Positions 20,008 to 29,865 of a stretch of 64,000 nt of DNA are shown here, one piece after another. Source of the stretch: Lepidurus packardi (Eukaryota; Arthropoda; Branchiopoda; Notostraca; Triopsidae); contig JAKZAN010000054.1 in the NCBI GenBank assembly GCA_023053545.1, forward strand, positions 248,001 through 312,000. Reading direction: 5' to 3'. The position numbers and the translations under genes were made by a program. The first letter of the stretch is position 1. Each line of letters begins with the position of its first letter. Below the pieces are notes generated by a model that worked only from the letters and a program-made list of their open reading frames with translations, did no database searches and was not told the origin of the DNA.

Positions 20008-20102
20008 GAATACCTTATTTTAGTTTGCATAAAGTTACTAACCGTCCCCCCGACTATATTACACGATTGTGGATACATGTTCCAAAATTTTACGACTCTT
20101 AT

Positions 20103-20190
20103 ATTTTGGGCGTGCCCTTTCAGGTCGGGCCATGCGCTCATAGTCCTCGCTTCGCTGCGGGCTAACCGCTTCTGTCCCTCACGCGGCATC
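20103..20190 (-). repeat. Intergenic repeat family A, copy 2 (inverted)
   Basis: Read on the minus strand it begins GATGCCGCGTGAGGGACAG and ends GGGCACGCCCAAAAT, matching both ends of the copy at 2981-3100, with GCGAGGACT shared in the core. Confidence 0.65.
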
Positions 20191-20439
20191 TTAAACATAA
20201 GGTAAATCTGATTAAAAAATAGCCTCCAGCTCGCGAAATAGTAGTATTTTATTGGTTAAAATTCGGTATAAAATAATTTTTCGCATTGTGTAATGTGAAA
20301 AACTGCATCTAAAATGTTGAATATTCGATAACCTTTTCAGATATTTATTATAAAATCGTCACGTAATGGGTCGTTTATTAATATTTCCTTATTTTCCTAA
20401 TTTATTTTCATTTCATAAAAAATCTTTAAAAAAAACCGA

Positions 20440-20447
20440 TATATTTG
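20440..20447 (+). promoter_or_regulatory. -7 element upstream of the giant adhesin gene
   Basis: TATATTTG matches TAnnTTTG and lies 31 bases before the start codon, after an A-rich stretch. The -33 element is not clear. Confidence 0.45.
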
Positions 20448-20478
20448 TCAGCTACACATTTAATTAAATTATAAATTT

Positions 20479-23400
20479 ATGATGAACAATTACGATTCCT
20501 TTGTTAGTCGATTATCGACAGCAATACCTTCTGAAAAATTAGAAGTTGCTTCGTACAAAATTAAATCAGGAAGATTCCTTTCTTTTTTAGTTTTGTTTAT
20601 TTCATTGTTTTCTTTCGCGCAAGTAAGCGCACAAGTAACAACGAATGGTGGTTCAGGATTAGCAGCGACTTATCCGTCGTTAGCTACTGCAATCACTGCG
20701 CTAAATGCGGCAACAATTTCATCCCCGGTGGAAATTACTCTTGTCGGTAATGAAGTGGCGCCAGCGGGTGGTTTTACCATCACTGCTTCTGGCTCACTCG
20801 CCAATACGATTATTATCCAAGGAAGCACTAGTGTTATTACCGCATCTGCCTCGCAGACAGCCGGAACTACCACAGATGCTATTTTCAAAATCATCGGAGG
20901 AGACTGGATCACAATTCAGAATTTTACGATGCAAGAAAATACTGCTAATACAACGATAGCAGCTGCTTCTAATAATATGACGGAATTTGGTGTTGCTTTG
21001 TTTTATGCTACAACTACAGACGGAGCCCAAAACAATACAATTAGAAATAATACAATTTCCTTAAATAGAACCTATACCAATTCATTTGGTATTTATAGTA
21101 ATACACGCCACAGTGCAACAGTAGTTGCAACTGCTGCAGAAGCGACATCTGCTGCCGGTGCGAATAGTAACAATAAATTTCACAGTAATACAATAAGCAA
21201 TGTCAATATGGGAATCGCCCTTATTGGTTCTGCTGCTGTGGCTGTTCACGATTTAAATAATGATATTGGAGGTCTTTCATCTGCAACAGGTAATACCATC
21301 ACCAACTGGGGAGGTGCCTCGGCAGCCACAGGCTATATCTCAAATTCAGGAACAAGCTACTGTATCTTTTTAAATCACCAAGATGGTGAAAATGTGTCAT
21401 ACAATACCATAACAAGTGCTGCGCTTACCGGTACATCTGTAACGTTTGCGGGTATACGTAAAGACTATACTACAACGGCACCTTCTGGAACGTTCACGAC
21501 CAATATTTCAAACAATATAATCACGATGACTAGTGGTTTTACAAGTGGAACATTTCAGTGTATAGTATCACAAGGAATGGGCGCTTTGGCAACGGCAACC
21601 TTAAACATCAATAACAATACGATCTTAAATTGTGCCATCACAGGTGCGTCATCTTCAAGTTCGATTGTTGGAATTGTAAACACGTCTGCGCCAGGAGCGT
21701 TGAACGTCAATAACAATATCATTCGTGGGGCTACTTCTACCGCAACAACAGGCGGTTTCACTGGTATTTCTAATACAGGTTCGGTTATTACAAGTATCAA
21801 TATGAATAACAATCAAATTGGTACAGCAACAAGCAATGCGATTACTTTTTCTGCAGCTTCTTCTGGAACAATTACGGGTATTTCCAATAGTGGAGCTGCT
21901 AATACTTGTTCAGTAACAATGCAAGGAAATGATATTCGAGGTATAGTTCATTCCGTGGCGGGTACTGCTATTCAGAATTATTTTGTTTCGACAGGTACGC
22001 CGCTAAATAACTTAATAAATAACAATACCTTCACGAACCTTACGGTGAATACTTCTGGTGCTGTTGTGTTTATTTCGCATAGTTATACGATACCAACAGG
22101 TGGCCAAGCAATAATAAGCAATAACTCGATTGTTACAGCTTTTACAAGATTGGTTGCTGGTACTATCACTTTAACCACTACAAACGGATCATCTGCAGTA
22201 GGAACTGTTAATAATTACATTAACAATAATTTTTCAAACATCATTGTTCCCGACAATGCAGCAAGTACAATTACAGGTTTTAATAATACTGACGGTGGTG
22301 TTGGTTCAACAAAAACCATAACAGGTAATGTTTTCAGCAACTGGCATGGTGGGACATTGGGAACAACTGGCACATCAAATGCTATTGTTGCTATGAATTT
22401 CGGTTATTGGAATGGCGCTTCCACGCTGTCAAACAACACCATCACAAACATATCGGGTAGAGCTGCAATTACCGGTGTTGTTTTGGGTTCAAGTGCAAAT
22501 GGTGCAACGTTAATAAATGTAGCGAATAATACGATAACGAACTTAAATTCAGTTGGAACTGGTGGTCAAGTAGTGGGTATTTCTTGTTCAAATACTTCTG
22601 CAGTTATAAACATCAATAACAACACGCTAAATACCTATTCAACAGCTGGAGTTTCATCTGCAGTTGCTGGTATTTTAGTGAGCAATTCATCGCTAACAAA
22701 TGTTTTTCAAAATACGATTTCTGGGATGAGAGCGCTAGGGATTACCGGACCAATAGCATTCGGAATATCTATTCAAGGCGGAGCGACAGTCAATGCGTAT
22801 CGGAACAAGTTAACTGATATAGCTGCAACTAGCGCGTTTGCTACTTCTACGGGTGTGATTGGTCTTAATGTTACTGGTGGGACTAATGTAAGTTGTTATA
22901 ATAATCTTATTGGCGACTTAGCGGCTCCTTTGGCTAACGTAGTAGATGCTATTCGTGCAATTGCAATTACTTCAAGTGTTGCTGCTTCAACATACAGAGT
23001 TTATAATAATACCGTATTTCTTAATGCCACAAGTACAGGAACAAATTTTGGGACAACAGGTTTGTTTCATTCCGCAAATGCTACTGCTACAGTAGGCGCA
23101 CTGGATCTTCAAAACAACATGATTTTTAATACCAGTACCGCAAATGGAACTGGATTAACTGTTGCTTTCAGAAGAAGCGGTGCAGCGCTTTTGGCAAATT
23201 ACGCTTCAACATCTAATAATAACTTATTATTCGCTGGAACGCCTAGTGCATCAAACTTGATTATGTTTGATGGCGTGAATCCATATCAAACAATTGATTC
23301 GTATCAAACTGCAGTCTCGCCTAGAGATGCAAACTCCTTCACAGAAACTAGTTTTGTTCCAGGAACCTATTTCGTTTCTACTTCTGGTGCAAATGCTAGT

Positions 23401-26400
23401 TATTTACGTCCATCTGCTGGTATGATTACCCGTGCAGAAGGTGGTGCAAATGCAATTGCTTTAGTAAGTCCAGATTTCAATGGCGTTGTTAGACCTGGTG
23501 GATCTGGTTCGGCCTATGATGTGGGTGCGTGGGAATTTGATGGTATTTCACCAGCCCCAGTATTAACTAACATTGTTGCTACACCATCTACAATTCCACA
23601 ATGTGCTGTTTCTCCGAGAACTATTGCTCTTAATATTACCACGCTTAGCGGTACAATAACAAGCGTAGTCCTAAATTATAGTCATAATGGAACTGCGCAA
23701 ACTGCAGTTAATATGACAAACACTTCAGGTAGTATGTGGTCAGGAGCAATGTTGGCACCAACTGTTGCTACAGCAACCGTTACATGGTCAATTACTGCCA
23801 CAAACTCACTAGGATTAACAACCACATATCTAGGTACAACTTATGCTGACGAGCCAAACACTGGTATGACAGCTATTGCTACAGCATCAGTTGCGACAGT
23901 TTGTTCAGGGTCTCCATCCTCGCTTAGTGTTAATGTTACAGGAAACGGCGCAGCTTCTTTAGGTGCAGGAGCTAGTACGTCTTCAACTTCTGGGGCTTCT
24001 ATGTTTCCAGGGTCATACGGTGGAGCTAAAACGCAATATATAATTAGAGCATCAGAATTAACTGCTGCTGGTATTGTAGCGGGAAATATTACATCATTGG
24101 CGTTCGAGGCTACTACGGCATTTAGTGGTTACGAAGGATTCGCATTGAATATTGGTCATACTGCCTTAACTGCGGCAGCTATGCCAATGATTAGCGCAGG
24201 TTTAACTCAGGTTTTTTCTGGCTCTGGAACTAACGGAGCTTATGCAACAACAGTAGGAGTAAATACTTTACCGTTTTCTACTCCATTTACCTGGGACGGA
24301 ACGTCTAATATAGTATTATCATTTTGCTGGGCAAAAAATCCAACGGCTAGTTCAACAACATCGACCACTGTGAAAGTTGATACGGTGCCATATAATTGTA
24401 CCGTTTTTGGTCAAAAAGATACTACTATCGCTGCTACAATGTGTCCATTTACTGCCTCAAGTGATTTTGGTACATCTGGAACTAGTACAAGCCGACCTAG
24501 ATTTATTTTTAATGCAAGAGTAAGCCAAACTCCTACAGCATTCTCTTGGTCTAATGGCAGTACAGTCGTAGGTACAACAAATCCTTTGATTGTTAATCCT
24601 ACAGCGAATACGACCTATACGGTTACGGCAATTGTTAATGGATGCCCAATGACAGCATCAACATCTGTTACAGTAAACCCGCTTCCTCTAATGCCAACAG
24701 CTGTCAATTCTGGTCAGTGTGGTACGCAGTTGCCTACAGCATCTGTAGCAGATACAAACGGTTACTCATTGCCAACATTCAATTGGTACGCATCTGCGAC
24801 TGGTGGTACACCTTTACAATCAGGTACAGGTACTACTTTCGCAACAATAATTAATACCACCACTACATTCCATGTAGCAGTCGTTCACCCTACAACGGGT
24901 TGCGAAAGCCCACGCAGAGCTGTGCAAGTGACTGTTAGTACGCCAGACTCCATTTCGGCAACAGCGAGCAGTATGTCAATTTGTTTGGGACAAAGTGTTA
25001 CATTAACTGCTGCAAACAGTGCTACTACGCCATTGCAGAATTATACGTATTCTTGGCTTTCAACTGCTAACAGCGGTATTGTAACTGCGCAATCAGGTGC
25101 AGTAGTGACTGCGACACCAACTAATGTAGGATCATATACCTATACAGTTTCTGCAGTAGATGGATTATGCCAAACGACAAATACTGTTACGGTAACGGTT
25201 AATCAATTACCTGTTATTACTTCAGCTACGGCTAATCCAACAGCTGCATGTGCGGGAAGTCCAATCGTTTTATCTGCTTCAATTATTCCGCAGGAACCAG
25301 GGACAATAACGCTGGGTGCTGGTTTAACAACCTCAACTTCAGCTGCCGCAAATCCATTTTATGGTGGCTACGGTGGTGTAAAAACACAATACTTATTCAG
25401 AGCATCTGAATTAAATGCTTTAGGTTTAGTTGCAGGAAATATTACAGCTTTGGGACTAAATGTTACCGCAGTAGGAGCTACCCTAAATGGTTTCAATGTT
25501 AATATGGCGAGTACTTCGCTTAATGCCCTAACTACAAACATTGAAGACATTACAAATAATGTGTATTCTGCTAATTTTGTACCTACGTTAGGTATTAATA
25601 CGCTTAATTTTTCTACCCCATTCTTATGGGATGGAACCTCAAACGTAATTGTTAGTTTCTGTTGGAGTAATGGAAATACATTCAATACGGCTTCAACAGT
25701 ACGAGTTGATACAGCTCCGTTTACATCATCAAATGCTAGATATGTTGATGGACAAACCGCGTCAGCTGTTTGTGAATACAGTGGAGGCACACTTCCTGCG
25801 GGTTGGGCTGGTGCAGCTGTAACTAGTGTTACACGTCCACAATTTATTTTTAGTGGTGTAAGAGCTACTAACAATACGGCTAATTTTAACTGGACTTGGT
25901 CTAACGGAACAAGTACTGTTTTAACAACGCCATCTGGAACGGCAACAGTTCTGCCGGGTGCATCTACTACATTTACAGTAACTGCAACAAACCCAACCAC
26001 GGGCTGCACCAGTTCTCAAAGTGTTTTAGTGTCAACAAACGTTCAGCCTTTCACTTTGCCTACTGTTTCACCAGATGCAATGACTCTTTGTCAAGGTGCT
26101 TCAACTGTTTTAACAGCAGCGCCAACAGGAGGTTGTATTCCGTATACTTATTCTTGGAGCAACGGTACTGCGGTGGTAGGAACAACTCCTACGTTGACTG
26201 TAATGCCAGCCGCCACCACAACTTATACAATAACAGTGACAGATAATGCTGGAACAGTAAGAACAGGTACTAGTACTATTACTGTAAATAATCCACAACC
26301 TGCCTCAGTAGCAGGAGCAACAATTTGTGCATCAAATGCAGCATTCACTTTGGGTGCAACACCTTCAAGTCCTAATAATTTGTTGAATTGGTATGCTGCT

Positions 26401-29400
26401 GCTACAGGCGGAAGCGCGATTGGATCAGGCGAAAGTTTCATTACGCCTTCAATAGCTACTACAACAACATTTTTCGTTGAAGAGCGCTCTATTGATGCTA
26501 CTGTTTATAATGTAGGAATGAGCAGTGCTGTAGTTCCAAACTCAACTGCAAATACAGCAGAGAAGGGGTTGGTATTCACAGCCACTAAGCCATTCACTTT
26601 AATGACAGCAGAATATTATTCCGTAACTCCTAGTGTTACGAACAACATTACTGTTAGACTGTTAGATAATACTACAGGGAATGTGGTAGCGACAAGAACA
26701 TTGTCAATGGCGCATCGTCCAACACCAGAATGGTATGAAATGGAATTAAACTTTGATATCAATCCTGGTACGTATAGACTATTGGCTACTTTCTCACAAT
26801 CAGTGAGTCGCGTTACTACTGGCGTAACATACCCATTTCCTCTTGGTTCTTCTGGAACAATCACAACAGGTTATGACTTCGGTGCTGCATCTGCAACGAC
26901 TTATAACTATTTCCATAACATGACTATTCAAGAGTTTTGTTCTGGAACACGTGTACCAGTGGTGGCTACTCTAAGTGCACCTCCTGCTTTCACGCTAACA
27001 ACAAATACTGCAACTATTTGTAGTGGTCAAGGCGCTACAGTAACAATCGCTTCTGGTGCCTCAAATTACAATACTTATACTTGGTCACCATCTGCAGGTG
27101 TAACAGGGGATAGCACAATAGGTTGGACTTTAAGCCCTACTTTATCTTCTACTTATACGCTTAGTGCTTCGCAGTCTGCAGGATCTTGTAGCACAACAGC
27201 TTCTGTTGCCGTGGTTGTTAATCCAATCCCAACTGCTGTGGTCATTACGCCTGCTGCTGCAACAATTTGTGTAGACGAGGTTGCAAGTATGGTCGTGACA
27301 GGCGGTACAATAGGTACGGCTGGTAAAATAGGGGCAGGAACAGCAGGAAATACGCTTTCAACGCCTTTTAAAGGTTACTGGGGTGGTTCTAAGTCGCAAG
27401 CATTATATACTGCTGCTGAATTGACTGCTGCTGGTATGCAAGCCGGACAAAGAATTAGTTCTATTGGTTATGTCGCTCTAAATGGCGCTACTTATACTTT
27501 TAATGGTTTCACCGTTTCAGCAGGATTTGTATCTGCGACGACACTTGGAACAGCGTTTATAAATGGTGCATCAAATGTTGTTTTGGCGCCAACGTCTTAT
27601 ATACCTCCAACGACAACGGGTAACATTGATTTTCCATTGTCGGCTCCAATGCAATGGGATGGTGTTTCGAACTTGTTAGTTGAGACATGTTTTAATAACA
27701 ATAATGGTGGAGGTACGTTAGCGAATTCTATTTCTGTGGAGTCAACAGTAGTTGCTTCTGGACTTAACATTTATCGAACTCAAGACAGCAACCCTGACGT
27801 GTGCGGTAATACTGTAGTTCCGTCTGGAACAACGGCACGTCCAAACTTGAGATTTTCGTCGCTTGAAACGGCTAACGTAACATGGTCGCCAGTAACAAAC
27901 TTGTTTACGAATGCTGCCGCAACTGTACCTTATACAACTGGTACTCCTGCAACGACGGTATACGTTAAATCTGCAACTGCTGGATCTCAGACTTATACTG
28001 CTACTGCAACTAATAGTTTAACGGGATGTGCTAATTCAAGCACTGCAACGGTTGTTGTTAATGCACTGCCAGTTGTTGTCGCTGCGCCGCAAGCTGTTTG
28101 CGCTCCGGTAACAGTTGATTTAACTTCTGCTTCAGTAACAACTGGCTCAGATTCTGGTTTAACATTTACATACTGGACTAATGCAGCTGGAACGACAGCT
28201 TTAGCAAATGCTAGCGCGGTAGCAACTTCGGGCACTTATTACATCAAAGGAACAAATGCCAATGGTTGTTCAGTTATTGCACCTGTAACAGTTACAATTA
28301 ATCCTTTGCCAACTGTTTTGACCATTGCACCTGCGACGATATGCGCTCCTGGAACAATTAATCTTACAGCAAGTGCTGTAACGACAGGTTCTGATGCAGG
28401 TTTGGTATTGACATATTGGACAGATGCTGCTGCAACAATCGCTTTAGTAAATCCTAGTGCTGTTGCTACTTCTGGTACATATTATATCAAAGGTACTAAC
28501 GCAAATGGTTGTGCTACGGTAACGCCAGTTGTGGTTACAATAAATGTAACAACAGCTCCAGTAGCTGCTGCATCTCAAACGTTCTGTGGATCTGGTAACT
28601 TGTCAGATTTGGCAATAACAGGAACCAATATCAGACTTTACAGCGCACTAACGGGTGGAACTGAGTATCCATCATCATTGTGGTCTGTTGTAGGTTTGAT
28701 TAACGGCGCAACTTATTATGCTACGCAAACAGTTAATGGCTGCGAGACTCCGGTTAGAACTGGTATTACAGCTGTGATTAATGCAATCCCAACTGCTCCG
28801 AATGCTTTTGCGCAATCTGTTTGTAATGCAACTGTAGCGAACTTAGTACCGAATGGTGCTGGATATGCTTGGTATAGTGCTTCGACAGGTGGAACTGCTC
28901 TTGCATCTTCGACTCCGGTTGTAGCTGGAACATACTACGTTTCACAAACAATCAATGGTTGCGAAAGTACAAGAACGTCTGTTGCCGTAACGGTGACAAC
29001 CCCTGCTGCTCCAACTGGAGATGCAGTTCAGACAATCTTTGGTGGTGTTGCTGCAGACGCAACGATTGAAGATATTATTGTAGTTGGAAACAACATCGTA
29101 TGGTATGCTTCAGCTGCCGATGCGGCAAGTGGCACAAACCCGCTTGCAGCTGGAACGCAGTTGACAAGTGGCTTGACTTACTACGCTGTTTCGACTAGCG
29201 GAAGTTGTGCAAGTGCATCTTTAGCAGTTACTGTTACAGTTGTATTGGCTACGCCTTCATTTGATATCGCTTCTTTGAAATATTATCCTAACCCTGTTGT
29301 AGACAATTTTACAATTACGTATTCTACTCCAATTACAGGTGTTCAGATTTATGACATTAGTGGTCGATTGATCAAGAATATTAAAACGAATAGTACTGAG

Positions 29401-29496
29401 GTGAATGTTAATTTATCTAATGTTGCTGCCGCAGTTTATATTGTGAAAGTGGCAACAGATGATGCTTCAGCTGAATTTAAAGTGGTGAAGAAGTAA
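20479..29496 (+). CDS. Giant T9SS surface protein with beta-helix, Ig-like and repeated beta-sandwich modules
   Basis: 3005 residues. A short cytosolic leader precedes a hydrophobic signal (about 33-51, ending FAQVSAQ). Residues about 52-1025 are Asn/Thr/Ser-rich with repeated INNNTI/NNIISG-like turns, typical of a right-handed parallel beta-helix, and end in an anchor-Q-like DVGAWEF segment. Then come Ig-like modules of the CHU_C-associated type (WYASATGGTPL; TVNPLP linkers) interleaved with a roughly 190-residue module present three times (about 1161, 1612 and 2283; core GGxKTQY...ASEL...AGNIT...WDGTSN). The C-terminus is a T9SS type A sorting domain (KYYPNPVVDNF, VQIYDISGRLI). Likely a cell-surface adhesin or gliding-related protein; no ligand can be inferred. 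It starts at the first of two ATGs and ends before a strong terminator. Confidence 0.88.
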   Translation: MMNNYDSFVSRLSTAIPSEKLEVASYKIKSGRFLSFLVLFISLFSFAQVSAQVTTNGGSGLAATYPSLATAITALNAATISSPVEITLVGNEVAPAGGFTITASGSLANTIIIQGSTSVITASASQTAGTTTDAIFKIIGGDWITIQNFTMQENTANTTIAAASNNMTEFGVALFYATTTDGAQNNTIRNNTISLNRTYTNSFGIYSNTRHSATVVATAAEATSAAGANSNNKFHSNTISNVNMGIALIGSAAVAVHDLNNDIGGLSSATGNTITNWGGASAATGYISNSGTSYCIFLNHQDGENVSYNTITSAALTGTSVTFAGIRKDYTTTAPSGTFTTNISNNIITMTSGFTSGTFQCIVSQGMGALATATLNINNNTILNCAITGASSSSSIVGIVNTSAPGALNVNNNIIRGATSTATTGGFTGISNTGSVITSINMNNNQIGTATSNAITFSAASSGTITGISNSGAANTCSVTMQGNDIRGIVHSVAGTAIQNYFVSTGTPLNNLINNNTFTNLTVNTSGAVVFISHSYTIPTGGQAIISNNSIVTAFTRLVAGTITLTTTNGSSAVGTVNNYINNNFSNIIVPDNAASTITGFNNTDGGVGSTKTITGNVFSNWHGGTLGTTGTSNAIVAMNFGYWNGASTLSNNTITNISGRAAITGVVLGSSANGATLINVANNTITNLNSVGTGGQVVGISCSNTSAVININNNTLNTYSTAGVSSAVAGILVSNSSLTNVFQNTISGMRALGITGPIAFGISIQGGATVNAYRNKLTDIAATSAFATSTGVIGLNVTGGTNVSCYNNLIGDLAAPLANVVDAIRAIAITSSVAASTYRVYNNTVFLNATSTGTNFGTTGLFHSANATATVGALDLQNNMIFNTSTANGTGLTVAFRRSGAALLANYASTSNNNLLFAGTPSASNLIMFDGVNPYQTIDSYQTAVSPRDANSFTETSFVPGTYFVSTSGANASYLRPSAGMITRAEGGANAIALVSPDFNGVVRPGGSGSAYDVGAWEFDGISPAPVLTNIVATPSTIPQCAVSPRTIALNITTLSGTITSVVLNYSHNGTAQTAVNMTNTSGSMWSGAMLAPTVATATVTWSITATNSLGLTTTYLGTTYADEPNTGMTAIATASVATVCSGSPSSLSVNVTGNGAASLGAGASTSSTSGASMFPGSYGGAKTQYIIRASELTAAGIVAGNITSLAFEATTAFSGYEGFALNIGHTALTAAAMPMISAGLTQVFSGSGTNGAYATTVGVNTLPFSTPFTWDGTSNIVLSFCWAKNPTASSTTSTTVKVDTVPYNCTVFGQKDTTIAATMCPFTASSDFGTSGTSTSRPRFIFNARVSQTPTAFSWSNGSTVVGTTNPLIVNPTANTTYTVTAIVNGCPMTASTSVTVNPLPLMPTAVNSGQCGTQLPTASVADTNGYSLPTFNWYASATGGTPLQSGTGTTFATIINTTTTFHVAVVHPTTGCESPRRAVQVTVSTPDSISATASSMSICLGQSVTLTAANSATTPLQNYTYSWLSTANSGIVTAQSGAVVTATPTNVGSYTYTVSAVDGLCQTTNTVTVTVNQLPVITSATANPTAACAGSPIVLSASIIPQEPGTITLGAGLTTSTSAAANPFYGGYGGVKTQYLFRASELNALGLVAGNITALGLNVTAVGATLNGFNVNMASTSLNALTTNIEDITNNVYSANFVPTLGINTLNFSTPFLWDGTSNVIVSFCWSNGNTFNTASTVRVDTAPFTSSNARYVDGQTASAVCEYSGGTLPAGWAGAAVTSVTRPQFIFSGVRATNNTANFNWTWSNGTSTVLTTPSGTATVLPGASTTFTVTATNPTTGCTSSQSVLVSTNVQPFTLPTVSPDAMTLCQGASTVLTAAPTGGCIPYTYSWSNGTAVVGTTPTLTVMPAATTTYTITVTDNAGTVRTGTSTITVNNPQPASVAGATICASNAAFTLGATPSSPNNLLNWYAAATGGSAIGSGESFITPSIATTTTFFVEERSIDATVYNVGMSSAVVPNSTANTAEKGLVFTATKPFTLMTAEYYSVTPSVTNNITVRLLDNTTGNVVATRTLSMAHRPTPEWYEMELNFDINPGTYRLLATFSQSVSRVTTGVTYPFPLGSSGTITTGYDFGAASATTYNYFHNMTIQEFCSGTRVPVVATLSAPPAFTLTTNTATICSGQGATVTIASGASNYNTYTWSPSAGVTGDSTIGWTLSPTLSSTYTLSASQSAGSCSTTASVAVVVNPIPTAVVITPAAATICVDEVASMVVTGGTIGTAGKIGAGTAGNTLSTPFKGYWGGSKSQALYTAAELTAAGMQAGQRISSIGYVALNGATYTFNGFTVSAGFVSATTLGTAFINGASNVVLAPTSYIPPTTTGNIDFPLSAPMQWDGVSNLLVETCFNNNNGGGTLANSISVESTVVASGLNIYRTQDSNPDVCGNTVVPSGTTARPNLRFSSLETANVTWSPVTNLFTNAAATVPYTTGTPATTVYVKSATAGSQTYTATATNSLTGCANSSTATVVVNALPVVVAAPQAVCAPVTVDLTSASVTTGSDSGLTFTYWTNAAGTTALANASAVATSGTYYIKGTNANGCSVIAPVTVTINPLPTVLTIAPATICAPGTINLTASAVTTGSDAGLVLTYWTDAAATIALVNPSAVATSGTYYIKGTNANGCATVTPVVVTINVTTAPVAAASQTFCGSGNLSDLAITGTNIRLYSALTGGTEYPSSLWSVVGLINGATYYATQTVNGCETPVRTGITAVINAIPTAPNAFAQSVCNATVANLVPNGAGYAWYSASTGGTALASSTPVVAGTYYVSQTINGCESTRTSVAVTVTTPAAPTGDAVQTIFGGVAADATIEDIIVVGNNIVWYASAADAASGTNPLAAGTQLTSGLTYYAVSTSGSCASASLAVTVTVVLATPSFDIASLKYYPNPVVDNFTITYSTPITGVQIYDISGRLIKNIKTNSTEVNVNLSNVAAAVYIVKVATDDASAEFKVVKK

Positions 29497-29516
29497 TTCC
29501 TCATACACTAATAACT

Positions 29517-29551
29517 AAAAGGGGCAGTCGTTTTGACTGCCCCTTTTTTTT
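29517..29551 (+). terminator. Terminator of the giant adhesin gene
   Basis: AAAAGGGGCAGTC (29517-29529) pairs with GACTGCCCCTTTT (29535 on), a stem of at least 9 GC-rich pairs with loop GTTTT and an eight-T run. Confidence 0.9.
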
Positions 29552-29672
29552 GTGCTTTATTTTGGGTTGACTAAGTTCTTCTTGGGTCTGTTGTTCGAAA
29601 TTTTGCAGCCTTTCCTTTTTCTGTTATTTTGAGTTTACTTTTTAAATGGGACGTTCTGGTAGACGGGTTTTT

Positions 29673-29770
29673 TGCGTTAGGGATTGTCGTGGAAATCCTT
29701 TTTGTAGCGCAGCGGAAAAAAGATTGCAACAAAAGCCCGACCCGCCTTTTTTTGGCGGGGAACGCGCGAA
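29673..29770 (+). repeat. Intergenic repeat family A, copy 3
   Basis: Contains GCGTTAGGGATTG and a long stretch from GGAAATCC to AAAGATTGCA (about 29691-29728) that is identical, over some 38 bases, to copy 4 at 41151-41232. It ends with a CCCGCC/GGCGGG hairpin enclosing a T loop. Confidence 0.8.
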
Positions 29771-29812
29771 TGAGATTTTTTAGTTAGAGAGACGGGTTTA
29801 TTTTGAATGGAA

Positions 29813-29845
29813 ATGGGCAGCCAAATAATGACTGCCCATTTTTTA
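29813..29845. terminator. Hairpin downstream of prfC
   Basis: ATGGGCAG (29813-29820) and CTGCCCAT (29832-29839) form an 8-bp stem with an 11-base loop. The better T run is on the plus strand; on the minus strand it follows prfC by about 27 bases with a weaker T stretch. Confidence 0.6.
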
Positions 29846-29865
29846 TGAGGTTGCGGGTTTGTGAT

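Larger units (their letters stand above)
20008..20478. other. Intergenic region between divergent T9SS cargo genes
   Basis: 471 bases without a gene. It contains repeat A copy 2 (20103-20190) and, in the AT-rich right half, a -7-like element for the giant gene. Nothing else is recognised; a 64-codon frame on the minus strand at 20004-20198 runs through the repeat and is not credible. Confidence 0.7.
29497..29865. other. Intergenic region between convergent giant adhesin and prfC
   Basis: 369 bases without a gene, holding two hairpin terminators and repeat A copy 3. No conserved reading frame was seen. Confidence 0.7.

Noticed and set aside
20004..20198. 64-codon minus-strand frame upstream of the T9SS cargo gene
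   Set aside because: Runs through the family A repeat, and the translation has no similarity to anything known.
25368..26009. 213-codon open frame on the minus strand inside the giant adhesin
   Set aside because: It is the reverse of a low-complexity Thr/Ala/Val-rich coding region; no domain, and it has no independent promoter or family.
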